Source: Patescibacteria group bacterium
Lineage (GTDB): Bacteria > Patescibacteriota > Minisyncoccia > Phycocordibacterales > CAIRYW01
NCBI GenBank assembly: GCA_030917145.1
Contig: JAUPVJ010000021.1
Coordinates: forward strand, 1-14,048
DNA length: 14,048 nucleotides
Direction of reading: 5' to 3'
The notes beneath the pieces are model-generated. The model had not been told where the DNA came from. It was given only the letters and a program-made list of their open reading frames with translations, and did no database searches. Position numbers and translations under genes: made by a program. How positions within the stretch are numbered: position 1 is the stretch's first letter; every line of letters starts with the position of its first letter. This document shows positions 1 through 6,261 of the stretch, piece after piece.

Positions 1-60
1 CCCTTTCCAATTGAGTTTTTAAATTCTTGAAAATTCATAGGATGAGTAAAGAAAGTTTTG

Positions 61-69
61 TGCTAATAT
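61..69 (+). promoter_or_regulatory. extended -10 promoter element of tmk
   Basis: The string TGCTAATAT fits an extended -10 (TGn followed by TAATAT, 4 of 6 to TATAAT). It ends six bases before the ATG at 76, so transcription would begin at or next to the start codon and the mRNA would be leaderless. No clear -35 lies at the right spacing. No Shine-Dalgarno site is visible. This is inferred from sequence only. Confidence 0.4.
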
Positions 70-75
70 TTGCTC

Positions 76-735
76 ATGAATAATTATGGGCGCATTATCG
101 TAATCGAAGGTAGTGATGGGTCGGGGAAGACGACGCAGACAAACTTGCTTATTGAACGATTTAGAAAAGAGGGGGTTTCTGTAGAAACGTTGAGGTTTCC
201 TCAATACACGGAAAATCTTTTCGGAGCACTGATCCGAGAATGTCTAGACGGTAAGCATGGGGATTTTATAAACATGGATCCAAAAATCGCTTCTGTTCTT
301 TACGCGTGTGACAGATTTGAGACGATGAAAAAAATTGAAGACTGGCAGGAAGAGGGGAAGGTGATTGTGCTCGATCGCTATATTACTTCAAATCAAATTC
401 ACCAAGGAGGGAAAATAAAAGATGAAAACAAAAGAGCGGAATTTTTGACTTGGCTTTCAAAAATGGAATACGATATTTTAAAAATAAAAAAACCAGACTC
501 GGTTTTTTATTTAAATGTTCCTATGGAAATTTCTGTAGATTTAATTTCAAAAAGGGAAGGGGTGAAAGACAGTGCTGACTCTGATTTTGAGTATTTGAAA
601 AATTCAAAAGAAGCAGGTCTTTACATGGTAAAGACAGAATCTTTTTGGAAGACTATTGATTGCATGGAAGAAGGTAAACTTTTGTCTCCAGAGGCAATCG
701 CAGAGAGAATTTGGAAGAGTTTAGGGGAGGCTTAG
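76..735 (+). CDS. tmk: thymidylate kinase (dTMP kinase)
   Basis: Phosphorylates dTMP to dTDP with ATP, a cytosolic step in dTTP synthesis. The 219-residue product begins with a strand and a P-loop, GSDGSGKT at residues 12-19. It has the FP motif of the TMP site (residues 41-42), the substrate-binding Arg of ACDRFE (R80), and the DRY signature at 100-102 followed by S105. A Lys/Arg-rich lid region (SKREG onward) lies in the C-terminal third. The length is slightly above the usual 200-215. I chose the ATG at 76; a TTG two codons earlier is in frame but would lie inside or against the presumed -10 element. The TAG stop overlaps the stop of the convergent gene by four bases, and no terminator separates them. 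Family assignment is firm. Confidence 0.95.
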   Translation: MNNYGRIIVIEGSDGSGKTTQTNLLIERFRKEGVSVETLRFPQYTENLFGALIRECLDGKHGDFINMDPKIASVLYACDRFETMKKIEDWQEEGKVIVLDRYITSNQIHQGGKIKDENKRAEFLTWLSKMEYDILKIKKPDSVFYLNVPMEISVDLISKREGVKDSADSDFEYLKNSKEAGLYMVKTESFWKTIDCMEEGKLLSPEAIAERIWKSLGEA

Positions 736-1418
736 TATCTTCTTAAATACATTTGATGGAATGCCCCTAAGATTTTTTCTTCAGGTGCTCCTAAGTCTTC
801 TCTAATACTTTCTAATTCTGAGAGACGCCGATCAGGTTTTTGTTCGTCTAGCTCATCTTCGCTCAGAGTGTCTTCTCTTAGTATTTCTGTTAGTGTTTCT
901 ACGTACTTGATAACTAACAATTCCGCACCCTCGGCATTTTGTCGTAGTTTTTCAAAATCTATACTTACGTCGTGTCGCTCTATAACTTTCTTTAGTATGA
1001 TTTCAGTTTTAAATCTATTGAGGGTTGTGAGTATTGCAAAGTTTCCATAAGAACCACGATCTTGGCCTCTCCATTTTAGCCAATTTACTTCAATTTGCTT
1101 TTTGGTAAGGGTTCGAGCAAATGCGTTGATTGCTACAATGGTTGCATCATGTTTTCGACTTCTTTTTTGATCTAACTCATCTCGCTCCTCATCAAAAGAT
1201 CCCGCGTGTTCTCGTGTGTATTTTTCCATTTCCGCAACGTCTTCTGTGTACTCAAGGCAATACCGAAGCATTTCTTCAAAAGCTAGTTTTATGTCTTCAT
1301 CTTGCTCTGCGAGATGGCTATATTCTTCTAAATTTATTGGAGATTCTCTCAAATTGTCCCTAAATAGCCGTTCTAGTAGTTCTAATTCTTCGGCACTGAT
1401 TTTTGTTGGAGTTTCCAT
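732..1418 (-). CDS. acidic hypothetical protein, possibly DUF3232-like
   Basis: I do not recognise this 228-residue protein with certainty. It is soluble, mostly helical and charged, with no signal peptide or membrane segment. The middle part (about residues 70-105) is rich in Glu, Asp, Arg and His and contains an RSRKHDATI stretch followed by a short hydrophobic helix. From memory this resembles the basic-His-Asn/Asp helix of DUF3232-type proteins, but that is weak. The C-terminus is again strongly acidic (SEDELDEQ) and ends RRY. An upstream in-frame extension of 26 codons exists; I rejected it because it would run across the argS start and because TATAAT lies six bases before the ATG at 1418. 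The gene converges on tmk (4-base overlap) and diverges from argS (25 bases between starts). Confidence 0.75.
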   Translation of the reverse strand: METPTKISAEELELLERLFRDNLRESPINLEEYSHLAEQDEDIKLAFEEMLRYCLEYTEDVAEMEKYTREHAGSFDEERDELDQKRSRKHDATIVAINAFARTLTKKQIEVNWLKWRGQDRGSYGNFAILTTLNRFKTEIILKKVIERHDVSIDFEKLRQNAEGAELLVIKYVETLTEILREDTLSEDELDEQKPDRRLSELESIREDLGAPEEKILGAFHQMYLRRY

Positions 1419-1424
1419 AATTTT

Positions 1425-1430
1425 ATTATA
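1425..1430 (-). promoter_or_regulatory. -10 box of the minus-strand hypothetical gene
   Basis: On the minus strand the hexamer reads TATAAT, a perfect -10, and is separated from the ATG at 1418 by six bases. This spacing predicts a transcript starting at or one or two bases from the start codon. A good -35 is not evident; the expected position lies inside argS. Confidence 0.5.
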
Positions 1431-1432
1431 TT
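1427..1432 (+). promoter_or_regulatory. possible -10 box of argS
   Basis: TATATT lies eleven bases before the argS ATG and overlaps the minus-strand TATAAT. A TTGTTG 18 bases upstream (1403-1408) could be a weak -35 inside the divergent gene. If used, the argS leader would be only about five bases. Both promoters would then share the same DNA face, so the two genes could compete for polymerase. Confidence 0.3.
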
Positions 1433-1443
1433 GTTTAGCTATA

Positions 1444-3153
1444 ATGATTAAGAATATAATAGTAAATCTTTTAAGTAAAACTTCGATTGTTGTCAATTCT
1501 GGAGTAACCCATGTGCATCTAGAGCACCCGTCAGATATGACTCATGGAGACTATTCGACCAATATCGCTTTGGTGCTTTCAAAAAGTGCCGGAGTGTCAC
1601 CTAGAGAAATTGCAGAAAATTTAAAGCAAGAAATTGAAAAGGATCTTCCAAAAGAAATCGAGCGTGTAGAAGTAGCTGGTGCTGGGTTTTTAAACTTTTT
1701 TCTATCGAAAGATTTTTTAAATCATTCAATAAACACAATTTTAAAAGAAGGAAAAGATTTTGGAAAAGGTGAAAGTTTCCAAGGTAAAAAAGTTTTAGTT
1801 GAATACACTGACCCAAATCCTTTTAAGGTTTTTCACATAGGACACCTCATGCAAAACGCTATTGGTGAGTCTTTGACTAGGCTTGCTGAGTTTGCAGGAG
1901 CCGACGTAAAGAGACTTTGTTACCAAGGAGACGTGGGTCTTCATGTGGCAAAAACAATTTGGGGCATGATTCAAGCGAGAGTTGCTTTTCCACAAGATGG
2001 AGACTCTTTGACTGACAAGATTAAATTCATGGGAAATGCGTACGTTGTAGGGAACCTTGCTTACACTGATGATCCAAAAGCTAAAGAAGAGATTAAAGAA
2101 ATAAACAAAAAAGTTTATGAAAGAAGTGATCCGGAAATAAATATTTACTATGACAAAGGAAAGAAATGGAGCTTGGAACATTTTGAAGAGATATATAAAA
2201 AACTCGGAACAAAGTTCGATGAATACTTTTTTGAAAGCGAAATGGCAGGTCCTGGAAAAGAGCTCGTGCTCGAATTTTTGAAAAAAGGAATTTTTAAAGA
2301 AAGCGACGGGGCAATAATTTTTCCAGGGGAAGAGCACGGACTTCACACAAGAGTTTTTATAAACTCCGAAGGTCTTCCTACTTATGAAGCAAAAGATTTG
2401 GGACTCTTTTTTGCTAAATCCAATCGCTACGAATACGATCTGTCTGTCTACACTACAGCAAGCGAGCAAAGTGACTATTTTAAGGTTTTGTTTTCCGCGA
2501 TTGGAATGATCGATAAATCTTTTAAAGAGAAAGCGGTTCATGTACCACACGGGTTGCTACGATTTTCTGACGGAAAGATGTCTTCAAGAAAAGGAAACAT
2601 AATTTCTGGAGAAGATTTGATTAAAGACATGGAAGTTAAAGCCATGGATAAAATGGGGGAAAGGGAAATGGATGAGAGCTTGAAAAGAGAGGTCTCTGAA
2701 ATTGTCGCAGTTTCTGCGATTAAGTATTCAATCCTAAAACAATCACCTGGAAAAGATATAGTCTTTGATCCAGAAAAATCCCTTTCTTTTGAAGGGGATT
2801 CTGGCCCGTACCTTCTTTACGCTCTTGTGCGGACAAATTCGATTTTAAGAAAAGCAAAAGAAGCGGGGCTTACCGGAGAAAAGTTTGAAGAAGGAAATTA
2901 CAAATTGCAAAAAATGCTTTATAGGTTTCCTGAAATTGTGGAAAGAGCGTGGCTTGAAAAATCTCCTCAGCTAGTAGCTGACTTTTTACAAGAAGTTGCT
3001 CATGAATTTAGTGCATTTTATGCAAATGAGAAAATTGTAGACACAGACGATTTGAAGAATTCTCAAAGTAAAGTAGCTTTGACTCGCGCTTTTCGGGAAG
3101 TGCTTAAAACAGGGCTATTTCTCTTAGGTATAAAAGAAGTAGAGAGAATGTGA
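1444..3153 (+). CDS. argS: arginyl-tRNA synthetase
   Basis: Charges tRNA-Arg with arginine; class I synthetase that needs the tRNA for amino-acid activation. The 569-residue protein has the N-terminal Add1-like domain (HPSDMTHGDYSTN typical of ArgS), then the catalytic core with DPNPFKVFHIGHL, HIGH at residues 131-134. The second signature is KMSSRKG at 378-384, and a C-terminal DALR anticodon-binding domain starts around GPYLLYALVRTNS. The product ends KEVERM, which is where ArgS proteins normally end, so the TGA is a true stop. The open frame extends upstream by 76 codons but that part is antisense to the divergent gene. I placed the start at the ATG of 1444, which gives the family's usual N-terminus. 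No Shine-Dalgarno site is seen. Confidence 0.95.
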   Translation: MIKNIIVNLLSKTSIVVNSGVTHVHLEHPSDMTHGDYSTNIALVLSKSAGVSPREIAENLKQEIEKDLPKEIERVEVAGAGFLNFFLSKDFLNHSINTILKEGKDFGKGESFQGKKVLVEYTDPNPFKVFHIGHLMQNAIGESLTRLAEFAGADVKRLCYQGDVGLHVAKTIWGMIQARVAFPQDGDSLTDKIKFMGNAYVVGNLAYTDDPKAKEEIKEINKKVYERSDPEINIYYDKGKKWSLEHFEEIYKKLGTKFDEYFFESEMAGPGKELVLEFLKKGIFKESDGAIIFPGEEHGLHTRVFINSEGLPTYEAKDLGLFFAKSNRYEYDLSVYTTASEQSDYFKVLFSAIGMIDKSFKEKAVHVPHGLLRFSDGKMSSRKGNIISGEDLIKDMEVKAMDKMGEREMDESLKREVSEIVAVSAIKYSILKQSPGKDIVFDPEKSLSFEGDSGPYLLYALVRTNSILRKAKEAGLTGEKFEEGNYKLQKMLYRFPEIVERAWLEKSPQLVADFLQEVAHEFSAFYANEKIVDTDDLKNSQSKVALTRAFREVLKTGLFLLGIKEVERM

Positions 3154-3234
3154 TTTTCGCCCTACGAAAATCATGCGGAAATATTTTTAATAGCGAAGCT
3201 GTTTAAAATTTTCTGCTATTTTCGCCTTACGAAA
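3151..3234. repeat. pair of near-identical palindromic repeats after argS
   Basis: Two copies of the 16-mer TTTTCGCCYTACGAAA lie at 3154-3169 and 3219-3234, differing by one base in the loop (C or T). The first is the core of a perfect 9-bp hairpin (TGATTTTCG at 3151-3159 with CGAAAATCA at 3165-3173, loop CCCTA) that includes the argS stop codon. The second has a 5-bp TTTCG/CGAAA stem and the loop CCTTA. A further inverted pair, AATAGC (3189-3194) and GCTATT (3215-3220), lies between them. There is no long T-run after either, so a simple intrinsic terminator is unlikely. They look like copies of a small interspersed palindrome. Confidence 0.55.
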
Positions 3235-3266
3235 GAAAGGGTTAAGGTGTAAGAAAGCCAAGAAGC

Positions 3267-3295
3267 TTGTATTGCCGATGTGGTGGAAGTATAAT
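3267..3295 (+). promoter_or_regulatory. promoter of the DoxX-like gene
   Basis: TTGTAT at 3267-3272 and a perfect TATAAT at 3290-3295 are separated by 17 bases. Transcription would start near 3302, giving a leader of about 30 bases before the ATG at 3333. The leader has only an A-rich stretch and no strong Shine-Dalgarno site. Confidence 0.55.
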
Positions 3296-3332
3296 TGAAG
3301 GTAACTATTATAAGTTTTATCAAAAAGAAAAT

Positions 3333-3809
3333 ATGAAATTTTTTCAAAATAAAAGTATCGGTCTTCTAATTCTTCGAGTTTTTCTTGGAGGAACTTTTGT
3401 CTTCCATGGAATTTTGAAGTTTAAGGATATGGCTGGTACAAAAGAATTCTTTACTCAAATCGGATTTAGTAGTGCTCTCGCTCCGTTGGTAGCGGTAATT
3501 GAAGTTGTTGCCGGACTCGCGATGATTTTCGGAGTCTTTACTCTTTATGCTGGAGCATTGCTTGCGATTATTATGGCCGTTGCAGCTTTCAAACTAAAGT
3601 GGGGAATTCCAAATGTGCCTTTCATGCAAAAGTATCTTCTCTCAGAAATCGACCTTTCTCTTTTGGCTTCTGCGGTTGCAATCATTTTCACAGGCCCAGG
3701 AAAATACTCAGTTATGAAATATTGTAAATGCCATGGAACAGATGGAGGAGAATGTGGAATTTGTAAGATAGGTGGATGTGAAGGTGCGAATGAAGGACAA
3801 GATAAATAG
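3333..3809 (+). CDS. DoxX-family membrane protein with cysteine-rich tail
   Basis: A 158-residue inner-membrane protein. Four hydrophobic segments (roughly residues 8-28, 44-62, 64-84 and 105-124) and the LRVFLGGTFVFHGILKF start match the DoxX/DoxD-like family, which often takes part in quinone- or thiol-linked redox processes; the substrate cannot be told from sequence. After the usual family end (FTGPGKYS) there is an additional tail of about 30 residues with Cys at 131, 133, 141, 144 and 149 and His 134, in a CxCH-x6-CxxC-x4-C layout, which looks like a metal or disulfide site. I start at the ATG of 3333 because upstream codons lie in the promoter and add a non-family Cys-rich leader. The gene has its own promoter and a strong terminator, so it is monocistronic. 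Confidence 0.85.
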   Translation: MKFFQNKSIGLLILRVFLGGTFVFHGILKFKDMAGTKEFFTQIGFSSALAPLVAVIEVVAGLAMIFGVFTLYAGALLAIIMAVAAFKLKWGIPNVPFMQKYLLSEIDLSLLASAVAIIFTGPGKYSVMKYCKCHGTDGGECGICKIGGCEGANEGQDK

Positions 3810-3818
3810 TTAGTTTTT

Positions 3819-3851
3819 AAAAGCCCCGTCGGCACGCCGACGGGGCTTTTT
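3819..3851 (+). terminator. strong intrinsic terminator after the DoxX-like gene
   Basis: GCCCCGTCGGC (3823-3833) pairs perfectly with GCCGACGGGGC (3836-3846), extended by four A/T pairs. The tip is CACG and a TTTTTCTTTT run follows. The A-run on the left makes it potentially bidirectional, but no minus-strand gene ends here. Confidence 0.93.
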
Positions 3852-3854
3852 CTT

Positions 3855-3882
3855 TTGACTAAATTGAAATTTTGGCAATAAT
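3855..3882 (+). promoter_or_regulatory. promoter of trhO
   Basis: TTGACT at 3855-3860 (5 of 6 to consensus) and AATAAT at 3877-3882 (5 of 6) are 16 bases apart. The -10 ends nine bases before the ATG at 3892, so the predicted start point near 3889 leaves a leader of only about three bases. An AGAAGGA stretch at 3883-3889 could act as a Shine-Dalgarno site only if a start point further upstream is used. The promoter begins inside the T-run of the preceding terminator. Confidence 0.6.
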
Positions 3883-3891
3883 AGAAGGAAT

Positions 3892-4803
3892 ATGAAAGAA
3901 GATTACCAAGTACTGCTTTTCTATAAATACACCCCGGTCTTAAAACCCGAGGAGCTTTGGGCGTGGCAGAAGGGAATTTGTAGTGCTTTAAACCTGAAGG
4001 GGCGGATTATCGTCGCAAAAGAGGGAATCAATGGAACTTTGGAAGGTTTGAAAAAAGACACTGAAAAGTATATGGAAGAGTTCCAAAAGATTGGAGTTTC
4101 TGTAGAAACAAAACCTATGGGCAATTTTCGAGACATTCAATTTAAAACAAGTGTTGGTACTGGAGAGTCTTTTCCAAAACTAAAAGTAAAAGTAAAAGAT
4201 GAGCTAGTGTCTTTGAAATTTGGAGAAGATGATGTAAATCCAAACGAGCTAACTGGAAAGCATCTTCCACCGAAAGAGTTGAAAAAATGGTATGAAAAAA
4301 ATGAAGATTTTGTAGTTGTAGATATGCGAAATGATTATGAGTTTAAAGTGGGGCATTTTAAAAATTCTGTAAATCCCAAACTTGAAAATTCAAGAGATCT
4401 ACCAAAAATTTTACCTGAGCTTGAAAATTTAAAGGACAAAAAAGTTTTGACAGTGTGCACTGGGGGAGTGAGGTGTGAAAAGATGAGTGGATACCTACTT
4501 AAAAAAGGTTTTAAAGAAGTTTACCAACTCGATGGAGGAATGCACTCATATATGGAGAAATTTCCAGGAGAAGATTTTCTTGGAACGCTTTATACTTTCG
4601 ACAACAGGGTTGTGATGGATTTCGGAGGAAAAAGAGAAGTGATTTCGGAATGTGAAAAATGTAAAGAAAAGTCAGAGCGATATGTAAATTGCGCTAATGA
4701 TTTTTGCCACAAGCACTTGGTTGTATGTGAAAATTGTAGTGAAGCCGATGGGACAGTTTTTTGCTCCGAACCTTGTAAAGAATCGCAAAAGGTCACAGTC
4801 TAA
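3892..4803 (+). CDS. trhO: tRNA uridine(34) hydroxylase TrhO (YceA family)
   Basis: Oxygen-dependent hydroxylation of the wobble uridine (U34) to 5-hydroxyuridine in certain tRNAs, as established for the TrhO/YceA family. The 303-residue protein has the N-terminal acylphosphatase-like domain (VAKEGINGTLEG near residues 41-52), then a rhodanese domain with VVDMRNDYEF. The active-site loop VCTGGVRCEK carries Cys 189 and Cys 195. The C-terminal tail is rich in Cys and His (CEKC, NCANDFCHKH, CENC, FCSEPC), which is normal for this family and probably binds metal. All diagnostic residues are present. The ATG at 3892 has both a GAAGGA upstream and a promoter very close by. The gene ends in a bidirectional terminator. 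Confidence 0.93.
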   Translation: MKEDYQVLLFYKYTPVLKPEELWAWQKGICSALNLKGRIIVAKEGINGTLEGLKKDTEKYMEEFQKIGVSVETKPMGNFRDIQFKTSVGTGESFPKLKVKVKDELVSLKFGEDDVNPNELTGKHLPPKELKKWYEKNEDFVVVDMRNDYEFKVGHFKNSVNPKLENSRDLPKILPELENLKDKKVLTVCTGGVRCEKMSGYLLKKGFKEVYQLDGGMHSYMEKFPGEDFLGTLYTFDNRVVMDFGGKREVISECEKCKEKSERYVNCANDFCHKHLVVCENCSEADGTVFCSEPCKESQKVTV

Positions 4804-4815
4804 GTAAAAAAAATT

Positions 4816-4839
4816 ACTCCCCGAGTGTGGGGAGTTTTT
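4816..4839. terminator. bidirectional terminator between trhO and the minus-strand unit
   Basis: ACTCCCC (4816-4822) pairs with GGGGAGT (4829-4835) around the loop GAGTGT. A T-run follows on the plus strand (4835-4839), and an A-run precedes it (4806-4813), which becomes a T-run on the minus strand. It therefore ends trhO on one strand and transcription from 5106 on the other. This supports a real minus-strand transcript. Confidence 0.88.
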
Positions 4840-4845
4840 ATAATT

Positions 4846-4968
4846 TCACCTGCGTTTCCGCGACGAACTTTTTGTTGCTTTGATGCGGAGTTTCGCTAAA
4901 ACGTGTTTAGCGGTAGTCCGCAATTTGCGACAGTGAAAGTAGGCCGTTCTATGGTGTCCTCGAGACAT
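4846..4968 (-). CDS. possible small, very basic protein (40 aa)
   Basis: I do not recognise this ORF. It encodes 40 residues, begins MSRGHHRTAYFHC and ends SSSRKRR, with many Lys/Arg/His and no acidic residue, so it would be extremely basic and probably bind nucleic acid if made. The frame stays open upstream for another 33 codons but has no ATG, GTG or TTG there. It follows the 28-residue ORF on the same strand with 13 bases between stop and start, and it ends just before the bidirectional terminator. No Shine-Dalgarno site is seen. A strong hairpin lies inside it, so an untranslated RNA is a good alternative reading. Base composition is about 50% GC, unlike its neighbours. Confidence 0.35.
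   Translation of the reverse strand: MSRGHHRTAYFHCRKLRTTAKHVLAKLRIKATKSSSRKRR
4884..4922. other. strong two-part hairpin in the GC-rich island
   Basis: TGCGGA (4884-4889) pairs with TCCGCA (4917-4922), and CGCTAAA (4894-4900) with TTTAGCG (4906-4912), around a five-base loop. The two stems are separated by a symmetric 4-by-4 internal loop. Thirteen base pairs in 39 bases is unusual inside a coding frame of this genome and suggests RNA structure on either strand. Confidence 0.6.
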
Positions 4969-4981
4969 GGTGGGAGGTTGT

Positions 4982-5068
4982 TTAGGACTTAGGTTTGGGG
5001 CGGGGTTTCCATTGAACGGGCTTGGGTTGGTTGTTACGTAACTGTTGCCGAGCTTTGCGTTTGCTCAT
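4982..5068 (-). CDS. possible tiny basic protein (28 aa)
   Basis: I do not recognise this ORF. It encodes 28 residues, starts MSKRKARQQLRNNQ and ends in a Pro/Lys/Arg-rich tail (KPRPKPKS), again with no acidic residue. It is the first ORF after the minus-strand promoter at 5113-5141, with a predicted leader of about 38 bases and no clear Shine-Dalgarno site. The Lys/Pro/Gln-rich content follows from a strongly A/C-rich minus strand, so the ORF could be an accident of composition in a noncoding RNA. Only a homologue search or transcript and peptide data can decide. Confidence 0.3.
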   Translation of the reverse strand: MSKRKARQQLRNNQPKPVQWKPRPKPKS

Positions 5069-5112
5069 GGTCGTATGGTTTATTTGGCAGGGTGTACTGT
5101 GTGCCAGAGAAC

Positions 5113-5141
5113 AATATACAACGCAACTGATGTTTCGACAA
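5113..5141 (-). promoter_or_regulatory. minus-strand promoter of the small basic ORF unit
   Basis: Read on the minus strand, TTGTCG (5141-5136) and TATATT (5118-5113) are separated by exactly 17 bases. The predicted start is near 5106. Together with the terminator at 4816-4835 this defines a transcript of roughly 290 bases. Confidence 0.5.
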
Positions 5142-5147
5142 GCCTTT

Positions 5148-5176
5148 TTGTGGATAACTTGCTTTTACGGTACAAT
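5148..5176 (+). promoter_or_regulatory. plus-strand promoter upstream of the membrane protein gene
   Basis: TTGTGG (5148-5153) and TACAAT (5171-5176) are 17 bases apart. The predicted start near 5183 leaves a leader of about 42 AT-rich bases before the ATG at 5225. It stands back-to-back with the minus-strand promoter, with the two -35 boxes only six bases apart. It probably drives the co-directional cluster that starts at 5225. Confidence 0.55.
5149..5157 (-). other. perfect DnaA-box 9-mer
   Basis: TGTGGATAA is the complement of TTATCCACA, the consensus DnaA box, and overlaps the -35 of the plus-strand promoter. An AT-rich stretch follows (5171-5224). I saw no second box nearby, so this is not an origin on present evidence. 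DnaA control of the promoter or chance are both possible. Confidence 0.4.
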
Positions 5177-5224
5177 TATAGGCGTTAATAAATTTACCTT
5201 TAAAATCTAAACGTATTTAAAAAA

Positions 5225-6247
5225 ATGGAAAATCCTATAGAAAAAGTAGAAAAAGCGATAGAGAATGTGGAGGAAAAGGTCTTTGAGAAGGTCACTCCAG
5301 ACAACCTACCTTCTTTTTTTGATGTTTTAAAATCTGCTTACAATTTTTGTCTTGAACATAAAAAGCTTTTGTTTTTGTACTTTTTTATTCCGCTTTTGGT
5401 AAGTGCTTTTGTGCATATTTTTGGGAACCTATTTTTTAGTATCGCTTTTAAATCAGGTTCAGTTGTTGCGATTGCGGTTACAGCTCTTTTGGTTTTGGCT
5501 ATCTCTCTTGCTGTGGGAGTTTTCAATGCCATTGTTACTTATGGTTCATCTTTGTTTATCAAAAGTTTAGAAGATGGTAAAAAACACTCATTAAAAAATC
5601 ACTATAGAGATGTTTTGGGTTTTGGTCTTCCTATTGTTTTGACATCAATCGTTACTGTTCTCATGCTTATTGGAGGAGGGGTACTGTTTATTATTCCTGG
5701 AATTATCCTAATGCTTGCGTCTTTCTTTGCACTAAACGCAGTCGTACTTGAAAACAAAAAAACTAAAGATGCGCTTGTTCGCAGTTTCACACTTACGCGA
5801 AATAAAAAGCTTTATTTGTTTGTTCAATCTTTGGGACTTGCTGTGGTTGTAGCTTTAGTTTCTCTTGTCGCTCTTTTGGTCTCAGTAATTTTGTTTGCGA
5901 TCTTTAGACCATTGCTTTCTGTTGAAATAATTAAGCCAGTGTATTTGTTTGTGTCTACAGTCTTTCACCAAGCGGTCAGCGCGGGTCTGATTTCGTTTGC
6001 TATGGTTTTCTTTTATAAGCTTTATAAAAATCTCTCTCACACAGTGCACCACGTGACAGGAGATTATGTAAAAAAAGTTACAAAGCTGATTTATGGCTTT
6101 GCGATTTTTGGAGTTGTGGTGATTGTAGGCGTGATTCTCCTTAGTGTTATTTTGAAGCCTCGAATTGAAAGTGAATTTAATCGAATGCAAATAGAAAAAC
6201 AAATCGAAGCACAAATCAAAAACTCGTTGGCAAATCCCGTAAAATAG
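5225..6247 (+). CDS. multi-pass integral membrane protein, YciC/GPDPase-membrane-domain-like
   Basis: The 340-residue protein has a charged, probably coiled-coil N-terminus (repeated Glu-Lys-Val, residues 1-25) and about six hydrophobic segments, roughly 46-68, 78-106, 131-165, 196-226, 240-265 and 285-308. A polar C-terminal tail follows. The central GGGVLFIIPGIILM and the later ALVRSFTLTRNKK are the kind of motifs seen in membrane domains of the YciC / glycerophosphodiester-phosphodiesterase-associated family (Gly-rich, PGI, then A-x-x-R-S-F), whose biochemical role is poorly known. That assignment is from motif memory. It begins the co-directional cluster, 14 bases before ileS, so it is probably co-transcribed with it. 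The ATG at 5225 is preceded by an A-run and no Shine-Dalgarno site. Confidence 0.8.
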   Translation: MENPIEKVEKAIENVEEKVFEKVTPDNLPSFFDVLKSAYNFCLEHKKLLFLYFFIPLLVSAFVHIFGNLFFSIAFKSGSVVAIAVTALLVLAISLAVGVFNAIVTYGSSLFIKSLEDGKKHSLKNHYRDVLGFGLPIVLTSIVTVLMLIGGGVLFIIPGIILMLASFFALNAVVLENKKTKDALVRSFTLTRNKKLYLFVQSLGLAVVVALVSLVALLVSVILFAIFRPLLSVEIIKPVYLFVSTVFHQAVSAGLISFAMVFFYKLYKNLSHTVHHVTGDYVKKVTKLIYGFAIFGVVVIVGVILLSVILKPRIESEFNRMQIEKQIEAQIKNSLANPVK

Positions 6248-6261
6248 GATAGTTTTACAAT

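Noticed and set aside
1216..1443. 76-codon upstream extension of argS.
   Set aside because: It is antisense to the minus-strand gene, Ser-rich and unlike ArgS; the ATG at 1444 gives the expected N-terminus.
1419..1496. 26-codon upstream extension of the minus-strand hypothetical gene.
   Set aside because: It overlaps the argS coding start and would place TATAAT inside the gene; the ATG at 1418 has the better promoter spacing.
1795..2550. 251-codon open frame on the minus strand inside argS.
   Set aside because: It is opposite a clear synthetase gene, has low-complexity Phe/Ser/Lys-rich content and no family motif; a shadow frame.
3151..3252. TGA as a sense codon (as in Gracilibacteria/SR1): the argS frame stays open for 33 codons after the TGA.
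   Set aside because: The protein ends KEVERM, the normal ArgS terminus; the continued frame is repeat sequence and unlike any domain. No TGA occurs inside the conserved genes.
4845..5110. Known structured RNA (tmRNA, RNase P RNA, 6S or SRP RNA) in the GC-rich island.
   Set aside because: I looked for their hallmark sequences on both strands (for example GAGGAAAGTCC, a tmRNA TTCGAC start with CCA end) and found none; an unknown RNA remains possible.
5022..5210. 62-codon plus-strand frame in the GC-rich island.
   Set aside because: Starts with TTG, runs through the divergent promoters and the DnaA box, and has no plausible fold; the minus strand is better supported.
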